DNA of 64,000 nt from Corythucha ciliata (GCA_038030265.1 CM075937.1:17422001-17486000); one strand, 5' to 3'; counted from the first letter of the stretch, positions 1-10,800 are shown. Numbers and translations are program-made. Notes: generated from the sequence alone by a model not told the origin.

Positions 1-178
1 GCATGATGAAGCCCCGGTAACCAAATCCAATGTTGCATGATGAGCCCATCGAGCAACTAGAGCAAACGACTGTCAGATCATCGGCGTAAAGGTATGGCTG
101 AATTCCATGCTTAGTGACATGCAACGGCAAATCATTAATGTCAGAAATGTCGAATGTGGGGAGAATTTCGGACATGTC
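1..178 (-). pseudogene. Non-LTR reverse transcriptase fragment (YADD region)
   Basis: Reading the minus strand from about position 178 gives an open stretch in which a typical INDLP motif is followed about 13 residues later by YADDLTVV. This is the catalytic YxDD signature of non-LTR retrotransposon reverse transcriptases; the YADD codons lie at about 78-89. Upstream of INDLP the usual G-QGS/LGPLLF block is degraded. Downstream the fragment runs off the window edge. It is on the opposite strand to the better-preserved reverse transcriptase at 1.6-2.9 kb and has different residues around the motif, so it is probably a separate element. I see a relic, not a working gene. Confidence 0.55.
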
Positions 179-197
179 ACCACCATAGCTGACATAC

Positions 198-772
198 CTT
201 GGATTGTAACTGAATGTTAACGCTCACCTAAGCATCAAAAGATATCGTTTCGGCAGCTGGCTGTCAGAGTGATTTTTCTATTCAAAATCGCTTGTTTTGA
301 CCTGTAAATTCAAGCAATCCCTGCGAATTTCAACACGCTCAGCGTCATGAAAACCTCACCCGAAGTGGTCCATTAAATGTAACTGACTGTGAACTTCTAC
401 CAGAGTATCAATCAAATGTCGCTCCAGCAGCTGGCTGTCGAATAAAGTGTATTTCTCTTCTACGAAGTTCGACGTTTTCAGTTAATTTGCGATTATGCGA
501 CAAAAATTACCACTTGGTGTGACTATTTACTTTTATTTAACAATTTCTGCCAAATAATCGCTAATTTACTGAAATTCGTAGTAGTGAAATGCACTCTATT
601 CGACAGCCAGCTGCCGAAACGATATCTTTTGATGCTTAGGTGAGCGTTAACATTCAGTTACAATCCAAAGACCGCTTCAGATGATGTTATAATTATTTTT
701 CGCATGTTGAAATTCGCAAGGATTGCTTGAATTTACAGGTCAAAACAAGCGATTTTGAATAGTAAAATCACT

Positions 773-773
<1 letters not shown>
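198..773. repeat. Complex foldback (inverted-repeat) element
   Basis: Block 198-268 reappears almost exactly as its reverse complement at 600-668, and block 268-336 as its reverse complement at 705-773. A third pair (about 427-510 against 540-612) flanks a centre near 525. All copies share the core CAGCTGGCTGTC. The first two blocks occur in the same left-to-right order in both arms although each is inverted, so this is not a simple hairpin but a rearranged foldback. No coding sequence is visible. It is probably a non-autonomous DNA transposon or a merger of two copies. Confidence 0.75.

Positions 774-774
<1 letters not shown>

Positions 775-826
<52 letters not shown>
775..826. repeat. Poly-T tract (52 nt)
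   Basis: There is an uninterrupted run of 52 T abutting the right end of the foldback element. It could be the tail of a retroposon inserted on the minus strand, or simple microsatellite growth. The 320 bases after it (827-1145) show no gene; they begin with a short sequence resembling the centre of the foldback element. Confidence 0.85.
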
Positions 827-830
<4 letters not shown>

Positions 831-1145
831 CTGTCATTTCTGCCGAAAAATCGCCAATTAATTTAACAAATGCTCATGAGTAATTTGGAAAGGGACACGT
901 TGAAGAAGTTTTTTTGATCCATCGAAAATCGATAGGCGGAGATTTAGTATGGACAAGTGGTGATTAACTTACATTGAAAAAATAAAAATTCCTGTTTCGC
1001 AAAACTTTGAGGAGGTGCCGAGGACACAGAAACAGTCATTTTTTGGCGAACATAGATAGCCCTGACAGGAAAGAGTGTGCTCTTCCCAAATACATCGTCA
1101 AAATTTGTAGAAAGTCAGCTGGGAAGCGAGTTACTCACATTTTGT

Positions 1146-1282
1146 CCAGGGGCCCTAGTTAGAGTTGTCGGGAAATAATCCCGTAAGCGGTATCCAAGGA
1201 CGCTTCATCAGAAATAGTATTATTTCGCCATAGCAACCACCTCACGTGAGTTTTTCCGGACAACTTGGAATAAGGCCCCAGG
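1146..1282. mobile_element. Small terminal-inverted-repeat element (MITE), copy 1
   Basis: This is a 137-bp element with ends CCAGGGGCCCTAGTTAG and the reverse complement of CCTGGGGCCTTATTCC. A second copy lies at 28723-29055 with the same ends and the same interior (ATCCAAGGACGC, CATAGCAACCACCTCACGTG), but carries a nested insertion. Two copies with matching ends and interior make this a genuine dispersed family. I could not read an unambiguous TSD. Confidence 0.8.
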
Positions 1283-1426
1283 AAAATGATGTTATCCTAA
1301 AAAGATGCTAGAAAAATAATAATTCTCGAAGGGTTTTGATTTTCGGACCATGGGTTATGGGGTGTTTTCGATCGCAAATGAGGTCTAATTTTACCCAATT
1401 TTTTTCTTCACACTTAAACCCTTCCA

Positions 1427-1568
1427 CCCTGTATTTGGTCTTAGCTTGTCTGAGACTCCGCCGGTAATCCCTACGAGCCGACGTCAAGGCAGAACTCCAC
1501 GCGTTAGCATTGCTCAGATCGCACTGAGCGAGATGAAGGAACACGCGTCGTGCACGTTTCAACGCCAA
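1427..1568 (-). pseudogene. Non-LTR ORF2 linker fragment, inverted against the adjacent RT
   Basis: The minus-strand translation starting at 1568 contains LTSARRDYRRSLRQAKTKY, with the spacing of basic and aromatic residues found in the linker between endonuclease and reverse transcriptase of Jockey/CR1-type ORF2 proteins. In an intact element this linker lies upstream of the RT on the same strand. Here it lies immediately left of the RT but in inverted orientation. About 200 residues that normally separate it from the RT palm motifs are missing. The plus-strand codons of the RT reading frame between 1446 and about 1590 are the antisense of this fragment and probably not real protein. Confidence 0.5.
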
Positions 1569-2906
1569 TTCTGGTCCATACCAAGCAAATTACGTCGTTT
1601 GGTAGATTATTTGAACAAAAATAAAATAATATCCGACTTGCAGTTTGGCTTTCAAAATGGGAAAGGGGTCGATGATGCGCTGGTCAGTTTTGTAAATAAG
1701 GTTTTTCTGGCACTGGATAAAAACAAAAAAGTTGTCACCACGTTTCTAGATGTCTCCAAGGCATTTGACTGTGTGGACAAAGTGAAACTTTTACTCAAAT
1801 TAGAAAAATACGGGATTCGTGGTATACCGTTAAGTTGGTTTAGATCTTATTTATTTGACCGTCAACAGTTATTTTCATTAAATAATAGTACTTTTAGCGA
1901 TGTGTCCATGTTGGGAAATTTCGGAGTGAGCCAAGGAACGTCCCTCGGTCCCGTGCTGTTTTTATTGTATATTAATGATTTGTGTAGGTTAAATACAGAA
2001 GGAGAACTTATATTATTTGCTGATGATGTGGCCTTAATTTCTAAAGGGGATACTTGGGAAGGAACTACTGCACAGACTGAGCTAAACCTACGTGCAATTT
2101 ACTCTTGGATGAATTCGAATAGGTTGAAATTAAATAGTAGTAAATGTGCATACATGACAATGGCTCTTAGGACTTCGGGGCTCCCTGATAATTTAATGCT
2201 GCGTCTACACGATCCACGTTGTCAGATGGCTGGTTTGAACATGGATTGTAATTGCTATCCGATTGAGAGGAAAAATTCTGTAAAGTATTTAGGTTTAGTA
2301 ATTGATTGCAACTTAAATTGGAACCTTCATGTGGAGTACCTTTTAAGTAAACTTCGGAGGGCGTTATACTGTGTTCAGAATTTGAGAAGTTATTCCTGGG
2401 GTTTAAGGAAAACAGTCTATCTTGCTTTAGTCCAGTCTTTGCTTTCATTTGGCATTGTACTTTGGGGTGGCTCGCACAGATCGATCATTAAACCTGTGTT
2501 TATATTTCAAAAAAGAGTGCTAAAAAGATTATTCGTTAAAGCAAATAGTTTTTCTTCAACTGAACTGTTCGTTGGGACAGGGGTTCTTTCATTATACCAG
2601 CTTTATGTAAAGTTTATGGCTTCTTTTATAGTTAAAAATAGAAAGGTATTTCTGCCGGAATTAAAAACATCTCGGGATGGTTCTCTTAATATTCAGCTAC
2701 CTAAAGTGACAAAGACAAAAACAAAGTGTGCCCCGTTTTATAAATGTAGAGTTTTAATCAATAATTTTCAGTGCATACCAACTTGCTTATTGTCTGGGTC
2801 GGGTGTGTCTAAAGCAATATGGATAATTAAAGACAAAATTATGCATTCCTCTAATATTCATATGTTTGAAAGAAAGTTACTAGTTTCTAAATATGATGAG
2901 TGTTAG
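1446..2906 (+). CDS. Non-LTR retrotransposon reverse transcriptase (5'-truncated, Jockey/CR1-like)
   Basis: This is an open frame of 486 codons. Homology begins near codon 50 (about 1595). RT motifs in order: QFGFQNGKG (finger motif); TFLDVSKAFDCVD with the first catalytic Asp; GVSQGTSLGPVLF and INDL; LFADDVALI, the second catalytic motif; then KYLGLVIDCNLNW and a C-terminal thumb region ending near codon 380, followed by a lysine-rich tail. Target-primed reverse transcription of its own RNA is the known activity of the family. The frame has no stop or frameshift from 1595 to 2906, so the copy is fairly young. It lacks its endonuclease, its linker and the first RT motifs, so it cannot move by itself. 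The start at 1446 is probably an artefact of antisense linker sequence. An AT-rich stretch (2907-2944) may be its 3' end. Confidence 0.85.
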   Translation: MSETPPVIPTSRRQGRTPRVSIAQIALSEMKEHASCTFQRQFWSIPSKLRRLVDYLNKNKIISDLQFGFQNGKGVDDALVSFVNKVFLALDKNKKVVTTFLDVSKAFDCVDKVKLLLKLEKYGIRGIPLSWFRSYLFDRQQLFSLNNSTFSDVSMLGNFGVSQGTSLGPVLFLLYINDLCRLNTEGELILFADDVALISKGDTWEGTTAQTELNLRAIYSWMNSNRLKLNSSKCAYMTMALRTSGLPDNLMLRLHDPRCQMAGLNMDCNCYPIERKNSVKYLGLVIDCNLNWNLHVEYLLSKLRRALYCVQNLRSYSWGLRKTVYLALVQSLLSFGIVLWGGSHRSIIKPVFIFQKRVLKRLFVKANSFSSTELFVGTGVLSLYQLYVKFMASFIVKNRKVFLPELKTSRDGSLNIQLPKVTKTKTKCAPFYKCRVLINNFQCIPTCLLSGSGVSKAIWIIKDKIMHSSNIHMFERKLLVSKYDEC

Positions 2907-2944
2907 TTATTATTATTTTTCAATTTTTTTGTTGTTTTGTTAGG

Positions 2945-3217
2945 CATCTCTCAATTGACAAGTCAGATAGGTGTGGCAGAGGGACGGCGGTATTAGTGTT
3001 ACGACAGAAAATAGCGGAGCCGCCATGAGAAGACTGCTTTCGGCTGAACTCGGATATGCAGGAGAAGTTAGTCGGGGTGTAAAGGGGGGCCTCGCCTTCC
3101 CTTAGCCAGAGCTCCGTCGCAGCAAACAGGACAACCTCCGGATGTAGATGTAGAAATAAATCTAATTCCATTAATTTGTTTCGCCAACTCTGCCTGTTAG
3201 AGTAAATCAGTTTCAGT
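2945..3217 (-). pseudogene. Non-LTR AP-endonuclease N-terminal fragment
   Basis: The minus-strand translation shows LKLIYSNRQSWRNKLMEL, then TELWL, then HGGSAIF. In LINE apurinic-type endonucleases the corresponding landmarks are the N-terminal Asn motif, the catalytic Glu in TETWL and the GGGVAI strand. Here Glu is preserved in TELWL. Only about the first 90 residues of the domain remain; the part carrying the catalytic Asp and His pair is absent. It starts 39 bases beyond the stop of the plus-strand RT and points toward it. It may be from the same family, or from a second insertion. Confidence 0.6.
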
Positions 3218-3874
3218 GTCGATGAGTTTGGAACGATTTTTATTACTATACTAACTATCACTATATGTATAATTATAGTATTACTGTAATAGGCTATAGG
3301 GTTACTATGCATGCGATTTCTGACGAAAATGCGTTCTGACGAGCTCTGCCAGGGGCGGATACAGGGTGTGGGCGATCGGGCTGAGCCCAGAGGGCCAGTG
3401 CGGCTGGAGGGGCGATGCCTGCCACCACCCCCAATTCCCTGATGGATCCCAGTCCCCCTAAAAAAACTGGTAACTACATATTAATTTTTCTCGGTAATGG
3501 TCCTTAAGGTAAGCCTACAGAATCCCAGAACTGGCCTATTATAGCATAGGTACAATGAGACAAATGAGAAAACCTATCAAGTAGGGATTTCTTAAAACCG
3601 GGACGCCCTTCAATCCATGACTCAAGATACAAGGCTGTTTTATAACGCATAGCTTAGCAGTTTGTTCAAAATTCACTCAGTGAGTACACCAAGAATACAC
3701 GTACTCTAAAGGCCTGCCGCAACAGTTTGTGCCCTGACTTTGGGGTTGACTTAGCTGTCTTATATTTGCTCCGATACCGATTTTATGGTCTCGTTGCAGT
3801 CTTCAAGGAACTGGGCGTTAGAACTTGATCGGGGACTTAGGCTCAGCGAAGCAGATTGTGATCTTTGTGTGTAG

Positions 3875-3921
3875 TTTTTCTCTTCGACTTGGTTTGAGAT
3901 CAACCAAGTCGAAGAGAAAAA
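3875..3921. repeat. Perfect 20-bp hairpin
   Basis: TTTTTCTCTTCGACTTGGTT at 3875-3894 is followed by a 7-base loop and its exact reverse complement at 3902-3921, then a G-run. It lies in the head of the hAT-like element and may be part of its terminal structure. Confidence 0.8.
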
Positions 3922-4039
3922 AAGGGGGGGGGGCAGAAGGCAACAGCGCAGGGGTGCCGTGTCCTTAGGGGCGCGTCTAGCAAAATGAGGAGGGGGGAGG
4001 GAAGGTGTACGAGAAAAAATGACCTAAGAAGCGCATTGA

Positions 4040-5060
4040 TTTATGAATAATTCAAAACTATAAATAGCCGAAAATTGAAGTTTTTTTTTTCCATTTTAGC
4101 GGTGAATTACAGAGCTTTTCCTCTCACACACCTCTTACACTTTGTCCGCAAATAGGTGATTTTCCTCAATTTTAGCTGCGAGGTAGCGTTTTTATGCCAT
4201 GTTAGCGATTTTTCCCAATTTTTGTCATTAATTGAAGTTTTCCTCGATTTTCGCAGCAAATTAGCAATTTTTTACCTTTTCAGCAGTGAATTAGCACTTT
4301 CAGCTGCAAGTATAGCGTTTTTCGTTAATTTCAGCCACGCTAATTAATTGGTGATTTTTCTCAATATTGGCCGCAAATTAGTGGTGTACGAACTATTTTT
4401 GCCCCGCATTTAATTTTTTTTTTTTCAACTTTGAAGCTGCCTTCAGAAGCAACAGATTATTGTATTTTGTTGAATTACTAAATTTTAGTCGTGAATTGGC
4501 GTTTTCTCTAATATAGCCGTGAATTAGCCGTCTTTTTTTCATTTTAATCCGCGAATGAACATTTTTTCTGCGAGTTAATCATCTATTCTTTTAAATTAAT
4601 CCGCGAAATAGGATTGTTTCAAGTTTAGCCGCTAAGTAGCGGTTTTTGTCAATTTCATTAGCGAATTAGCTATTTTTCTCAATTTTTGCCGTGGATTAGC
4701 GTATGTCCCAATTTTAGCAGCTAATTAGCCATTATTCTCAATTTCAGTCGCGAATTAGCATTTTTCGAAAATTAGCTGTGAACTAGTGGCTTTTCACTTT
4801 TTTATCCGCAAATTGGCAATTTTTTGCAATTTTAGTTGCGAATTTGTCATTTCTCTCAATTTTAGCCCCGAATTAGCGTGTTTTTTCCTATCGTATAGCC
4901 TTAGCGGATTTTCTTGCCTTTTAGCGGTTGCAGAAAAGCAAAAACTGAGCCACGTCTCAATTTCACCAACAGCAAATTGGCAATTGGGGTTCTTTTTCTT
5001 TATTTTAGACATAAAGTGGCATCTATACAGCGCGAATCAGCGATTTTTCAATAATTTCGG
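4040..5060 (+). repeat. Degenerate ~30-bp array, family A (T-rich orientation)
   Basis: There are dozens of diverged copies of a monomer of about 30 bp with core GCGAATTAGCG followed by TTTTTCTCAATTTTAGCC. Copies differ by substitutions and small indels, so no two adjacent units are identical. Short reading frames here (for example at 4156-4347 and 4786-5091) are translations of the repeat and not genes. Confidence 0.85.
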
Positions 5061-5456
5061 TATGAATGTTTCATCGAGATACCAAGAATGAAGGCTTTTG
5101 AACAGCTTTGGCCACGAATACTAGTGAGTTTTCCCAACTTTTTGCAGCGTTGGTACTTGCCTGCAAGAATAGCATATTAGAACGGCAGCAGTTAGAACGG
5201 GAGCAGCGTATTCACTCTATTTTAGCCGCGAAGTTACCCCTAGAAGACGCGGGCTTTTGTGGGCTAAATCTTTATATTCAGCTACACTATTTGGTGATCA
5301 CCTGCAAGCACTCCATCGTGGGTCGGAAGGATTGAAAATCGTCAAAAGGAGCTAATATCGCGGTCCAACTGCTTGCCAAAAATTCGTTTTCACATACCTA
5401 ATACAAACATGAACATAGGTCCTTTAATTTCCACATTTTTAGGCCCACATAGGAGC

Positions 5457-5863
5457 CAGGGCCGAAACTAGGGATTTTCTGAGGGGGAGCAAGCTCTATT
5501 TGCCGCCTTCCCCCCTCCTCACCAAAGAGTTCACAAATCCTGTATAATAGTCACCTTCAATCACTTTCGAATCAGTGGTAGGGTTAATACAAGTTAGGTG
5601 TATCCCTCCTTCTTGGTCTCTAAATAGTTTTCTTTTGACACGTTCGTTTTAGACAGGAATTTACTTTTATACGGGAGACAAAAAAAGTTTATTTTGCGAG
5701 CTTTTTTTGATGCAAATACTTTTATAATATCGTCGTAGTTGATACGTGAGGCTCTTTGGTTTTCTATTGATATAATACTAATATCCGTCGAAAAAAAAAT
5801 GCCGCCTCCAAAGTTGCCGCCGGGGGCACGTGCCCCCTTTGCCCCTCCATAGTTTTGGCCCTG
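5457..5863. mobile_element. 407-bp hAT-like MITE
   Basis: The left end CAGGGCCGAAACTAGGG is matched by the reverse complement of the right end, CAGGGCCAAAACTATGG. Flanks read TAGGAGC on the left and TAGGGAGC on the right, compatible with an aged 8-bp TSD. The interior has no coding capacity. A further terminus-like sequence, GTAGCGTAACGAGATAGGGG on the reverse strand, lies just to its right (5867-5912). Confidence 0.65.
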
Positions 5864-5929
5864 TAGGGAGCCCGGTGCGATCCGGCCCCCTTGCCCCTAT
5901 CTCGTTACGCTACTAATTCACAGACAGAA

Positions 5930-6600
5930 GTGAGAAAAAGCGCTACTTCGCGGCTTAAGTTTCCTTAAAGCTTCCGCGGATAAAGTACAGATAAAGCGCT
6001 AATTCATGAATGAAATTGAGAAAAATGGCTCATTAGCGGTTAAAATCAAGAAAAATACGAAATCACCGCAAAAACTCAGAAAAAACTCTAATTCACCGCA
6101 AAATTGGCGAAAAATCGCTATTCCGTGGCTAATTCACCGATAAAATTGAGAAGCGCTGAAGTGAGGGAAAAAGCTACTTTGCGATTTAAACGGACAAAAC
6201 GTCAAATTCGTGGCTTCCAGAAAATGAAAAAATCGCGAATCCACAACCAAATTCAAAAAATGTCGCGACGAAAATTAGGGAAAAACTGTAATTCATGGCT
6301 GAAATCTATAATTTTAGCGGCTAAAATGAGGAAAAACGCTAATGTGTGGTTATAATCAGGAAAAAGGTTCAATTGAGAAAATTTGCTAATTCAGAAAATT
6401 GAGAAAACGGCAAGCCGAGGCTTTTAGCAAAAAGCGCTAATTTACGGAAAAAACTGAGAAAAATCGCTAACTCGTGGCAAAAATTGAGAAAAATAGCAAA
6501 TTAGCCGCTAAAATGGAGACGTCGCTTATTCGCGGTTGGGAATGGAGAAAAATAAATACCTAATTCACCGATGAAATTGAAAAGAAGGTCTGAAATGTTG
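5930..6600 (-). repeat. Degenerate ~30-bp array, family A (A-rich orientation)
   Basis: This is the same monomer as at 4040-5060 read on the other strand (GGCTAAAATTGAGAAAAA then CGCTAATTCGC). With that array it makes two facing arms around the nested MITE. No gene is visible. Confidence 0.85.
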
Positions 6601-7467
6601 AAAAAAGTGTGAAAAAAAAATAGTTTCTCGGCCGGCGCTTGAATAGGGTCTCAGTGATGTGACATTTATCAGTTATTTTAAAGATCTACACTTTTTCACT
6701 TTTCACATGACTGTAATAGCTACGCGCAAGTGACATTTTCTGGTTGTTTCAGGAACAGACTTTTGTCTTATTCTTTCCGAATCCACTTTGTCTATAACCA
6801 CCAATGGTGAGCCGGGAACACGACGAATACCGTAAAAAGTAATGAAACTAGAAAAAAGAAGGAAAATACTCATAGCTCGTAACGAAAGCATTTTCGGCTA
6901 TGCATCTACACAATTATGTCGTATTTGTGCGTCCATGCAGGTACGCACTATCACCCTGTTTATGTGTATATTGGGCCGATATTTTTCCAGTGCCCCGGGC
7001 CTGTCAGATCTGTGTATCCGCCCCTGGCTCTGACGAATTCGCTTAAACAACCGAACGTCTGCTTTTCAATGAAAGTGGTTACTATGGGAGAGAAATCCTC
7101 GTCAGAATACGTACGGGAGACAAACTCGTCAGAACAAATTTTCGTCAGAAATCGTATGCAAAGTAACCGAAGCCTTAGTCTAAAGTAAGAAAATTCGACA
7201 TGAGTTTTCTATAGCGTAGCAGTAGATCATCAAATTAGAACGTTTGAACGGTGCTGCTGATTGCGACTGAAGGACGTACTAATGATTCAACGCTTCACTC
7301 ACCCCCACAATTATTTTGCTTTCTCATCTGTAAAATACAAAGAAACGATGAACCTGATGAGTTTCAAATTAGATGCTAACGAAAAATGGTTAGGCAACGA
7401 TATTTAAATGAGCAAAACCAATTAAATTAAGAGAAAAACATTCAGAATTCGTTGTGGGTTGGGTGCC

Positions 7468-7510
7468 ATTGGCTGACGCTTCATAGCATGACCAAGGCAC
7501 ACCGACCAAT
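7468..7510 (+). promoter_or_regulatory. Paired CCAAT boxes upstream of BNIP3
   Basis: An inverted CCAAT box (ATTGG, 7468-7472) and a forward one (CCAATCAG, 7506-7513) lie 255-297 bases upstream of the BNIP3 initiation codon, in the first non-repetitive DNA after the transposon cluster. This is the placement expected for NF-Y sites in a TATA-less promoter. I saw no convincing TATA box. Assignment to BNIP3 is by position only. Confidence 0.4.
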
Positions 7511-7764
7511 CAGCGACGAGGTAAACAAATAACAAAAAAGACGCCAAGGCATAGTTCGTCTCGTCTTTGGGAAACCTACCAAAACAAAGGTAGCTCTCGG
7601 TGTAGGAGCATTGAAAATAGTGTTTATTATTCACTCCGTTTACAGTTCTATTTTATTTATTTCGGAGAGGTTCAGACGCGCGTAGTTTTTCTTGTATCGA
7701 GTCTCTTTGGAAAGATTAATTTTTTGTGCCTTCGAGTTTTTCCCTGTTCGGATTTAGAAGGTGA

Positions 7765-7849
7765 ATGAGCGAGCGATACAGACAAAGAGAGCGTGATAAA
7801 GAGAGAGAGATGACATCGACTCCGACATCAATTGCTGATAGTCTCGGAG
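7765..7849 (+). CDS. BNIP3: BNIP3 coding exon 1
   Basis: This exon encodes 28 residues ending TSIADSLG plus one base of a split Asp codon; the donor is GAG|GTAATT. The first 15 residues are rich in Arg, Glu and Lys and may be untranslated if Met16 is used. The Ser-Leu-Gly just before the LIR matches the layout SLxGSWVEL seen in vertebrate BNIP3. Confidence 0.85.
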
Positions 7850-10800
7850 GTAATTACAATTTTAATAATTTTGTGTCGAGAGTTAACCTTAGAAAAAAAC
7901 GCGTAAGCTTTGTTATTGATTCGCACTTTTTGACGACGAGCTCCCCTTGAGGGGCCTATGTCTACGTGGTCAATGACTGTCACTCTCGCTTTTATTGCGT
8001 ACCAGCTGTCAGTTCTTGTTTGTAGTAGAACGTGGATGTTAATCCGTTTTAATTTGAAGCGAATTTGATACGATGACAGGACGAGAAAATTAGCTTAATT
8101 TTCCCTCAATTACTACTCGAGAAAAAACTTTTTTTTTTTCTTTTTTTTTTAACATTAGGCCTTAGGAACGCATTGCGCGCTATATTGCTTCACAAGCATT
8201 TGTTGGTTGGGAGGAGGGGGAACATTTTACAGGTTTGTTTTCTTTTCGAAGCTCTCTCAATGAGCTGTTGGAAATACAATACCGAGGTTTGTGTTGCGAA
8301 AGGTCAAAGCGAGATTTATAACAGCATCATCTTACAAATTAGGAGACTTATCACATTTCAAAGTAATGAAATATCATTCACGCAAATAAAATGCTCTCTG
8401 CGTCGTTTAACATGAGTCGCTCCTATTATGCAAGCTCCTGGACAGTTTTCTTTGGCGAATAAGGTGAGACGATAAAATTAATCGCAATAATGATGGCAGG
8501 GGAGGGGAGATAGTGACCTTAGTCACACACAAAATGAACGATAACAACTCTTAGGGCGTTGTTATTGTTGTTTTTGAATAATTATAGACAGACAGTCCAG
8601 ATGGCTCAGAATCATGAGTCCGGTCTATGCGTGTGAGTTTCCGCGTAGGCGCTTCCTTCATCTCGTGGGTGCAACGTTCGCCTGTTTGAGGTCTGGCTCA
8701 CAAGCACAACCTTCAGTATCACTCCCTCTCAAAGTCAAAGATAAAACGAAAAAGAGAGTTAATTTAATTTTCACGACGCACCAAGCGTAGGGATTCACCC
8801 CTCCCCTGTCCCACCATCACAGCCCTAGCACCTCTCTGGGGTTCAAGGTTTGTTTTGTTTCGAGTTCGTTGGGGGAAAATCCTCTTGGGCTGTACTCCCC
8901 CTTTGCCGACCGTGTTTAGCCGACAGCTAGACCAAAATTGTATCGGAAGGATGAGGCTTTGACGTCAAACAGGACTCTCGGCCAGCTGAATCAATAATAA
9001 TGCGATACACGAAGAACGAAGTGGGTGGAAGGAGGACGGTGGTAACCTGTTGACTGCTCTATTGGAATTGTGCTTGCGGGTCTTTTTGCAGCTGACTACC
9101 TACGACCTTTTTTTTCACAATAGGAAGTTTGGAGGGAGAGTCCAGTTAGGATGTCTCCAACGAATGAAAAGCTTTTGTTTTTCATCACGGCATTTTCCAT
9201 AAAATAGCAAAACCGTTACTTCCTTGAAATTATTCATGCTCTGATTTTTGTTTTCATTGAAAGAGCGTTTTAATTGGTTTCTAAACAATTTCTCTTCCCA
9301 CTAAGGCCTTGAAGAAATTCCTACAAAATTTTGCGTTGGACGTTGAGCAAGCTGTGAAGAGGCTGCACAATTAATCGATTTTAACACTAAAAAAAAGCCC
9401 TCCCTTCGTTACGCCGAGTGAACAATTTCTGAACGCAATGCCAACTACTTCTCCTCCTCCACCTCACTTCGCGATCAATCATGACGTTATAAACGATTTT
9501 CCAGGGGAAAAAAAGGGTTAAGGTTTACTATAACTCGTGTTTGTATTTTTCCTTCACTACGCATTCAATTTTGGGGGTTACGGTGGAACGGGTGGAAGCA
9601 CTTATCACCGTGGGGGTTTTCATAATACAAACAGTTGTGTGACTAATTGATCTACGAGGAGGAAACCGAGGTCGTGTAATCGCGAATTGTTTCAATCCCG
9701 ACTACGTTTGAGTTGTCAAGATTTTTACTGTCGCAATATTTCATTATTGACGAGAAATCAGCTCGTTACGGAGAAGCTTAAACGAATTAGGATATACTTC
9801 AGACTGTTTACGACTAAAGGTCGATGCACACACATCAGTGCCGTGAACGGGACGTGCCCCGTCCGGAAAATAAAATATTATTCTCAATGGAAATGAAGGG
9901 TCATGTCCCGTTCACGGCACTGATGTGTGTGAATAGACCTTTACTCTTCACCCCTCCTCCTGCTGGGAAAGTCACTTTATGGCTGGGGAGAACCCTAATC
10001 TTATAAGCTTTCGTGGCATTTACTATCTCAAATCCAGTGTACGGACACTGAATTTTGTCCCCCCTCCTCTTAATGACCATTAAGGGCTCCGTCCATAAGG
10101 ATTGGGCAACTTTTAAGCCAACCTGATCAGCGTTGATTGCGAGGGACAATTTCTGGAAATTAAGAGAGGCAGTGGCGGATTTACGGGGTGGGTTTTGGGG
10201 GTTTAACCCCCCCTAAAGAAGACATCGTCTACTATAATTTGTTGATAGTCATTGAAGATATTTCTTTTACCTTTTACCAAAGGGCTGTTGAGGGCTTGAA
10301 GGAGAACTGATTGATCGTCTACAATGCAGCCAGTATAACGAAGGACGAGTATCGAAGGGGAGTGTGCGAGGAGGTAGTCCGACCCGAGGCACCATACAGG
10401 TGGAGGGGGGGGGGGTGAAAAGCCAAAATACGAAAAATATGGATTTGTAGATTTTAGAAGCGTTGATTAGCTGTAAATATTGAGAACAATGGCTCTTTTG
10501 CCACTTAAATTAGGAAAAATATACCATTTCGAGGTATCTGAAGGCAACTTCGTGGACAAAACAGAGAAACTACGCTAACCCCAAGTTTATACAAACACGG
10601 CGGGCAAAGTTGACAAGGCGTTCTCGACAAAACGCTGATATTCGCGGCTGAAAAAGCGAAAACGCGCGGACTTTTCGTATTTCGTAAGGAAATACGAAAA
10701 AAGCACTAACTCGAGGGTAAAAATGGTGAAAAACACTAACGTGCGGCGATAATTGAGAAAAAGCACTCATTTACAGCTATAAAAATCCAGCCTAAAATTG

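Larger units (their letters stand above)
3350..7026. mobile_element. hAT-like element with inverted minisatellite arms
   Basis: The left terminus CAGGGGCGGATACA at 3350 is matched by its reverse complement ending at 7026. Flanking bases are GCTCTGC on the left and GCTCTGAC on the right, an imperfect remnant of a duplicated target. CAGGGGCGGAT-type ends are familiar from hAT transposons. There is no transposase frame. The body holds a T-rich array (4040-5060), a nested 407-bp MITE (5457-5863) and an A-rich array of the same monomer in the opposite orientation (5930-6600). It is therefore non-autonomous, with arms that could fold on each other. Confidence 0.65.
3300..7168. mobile_element. Outer MITE split by a 3.7-kb insertion
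   Basis: The left end at 3300 reads GGTTACTATGCATGCGATTT. The reverse complement of 7168 and inward reads GGTTACTTTGCATACGATTT. Similarity continues for about 43 bases (TCTGACGAAAAT, GTTCTGACGA). Without the insertion at 3350-7026 the element would be about 190 bp. Internal copies of CGTCAGAA/TTCTGACG occur at 7103-7145. It supplies the target site for the hAT-like element inside it. Confidence 0.75.

Noticed and set aside
4040..5060. Centromeric or telomeric satellite
   Set aside because: Arrays are short, of many families, highly degenerate, bounded by transposon ends and interspersed with normal genes.
7954..8037. ACGTG cores as hypoxia response elements of BNIP3
   Set aside because: Five-base motifs are too short to support a regulatory call here; mentioned only as a note in the intron entry.
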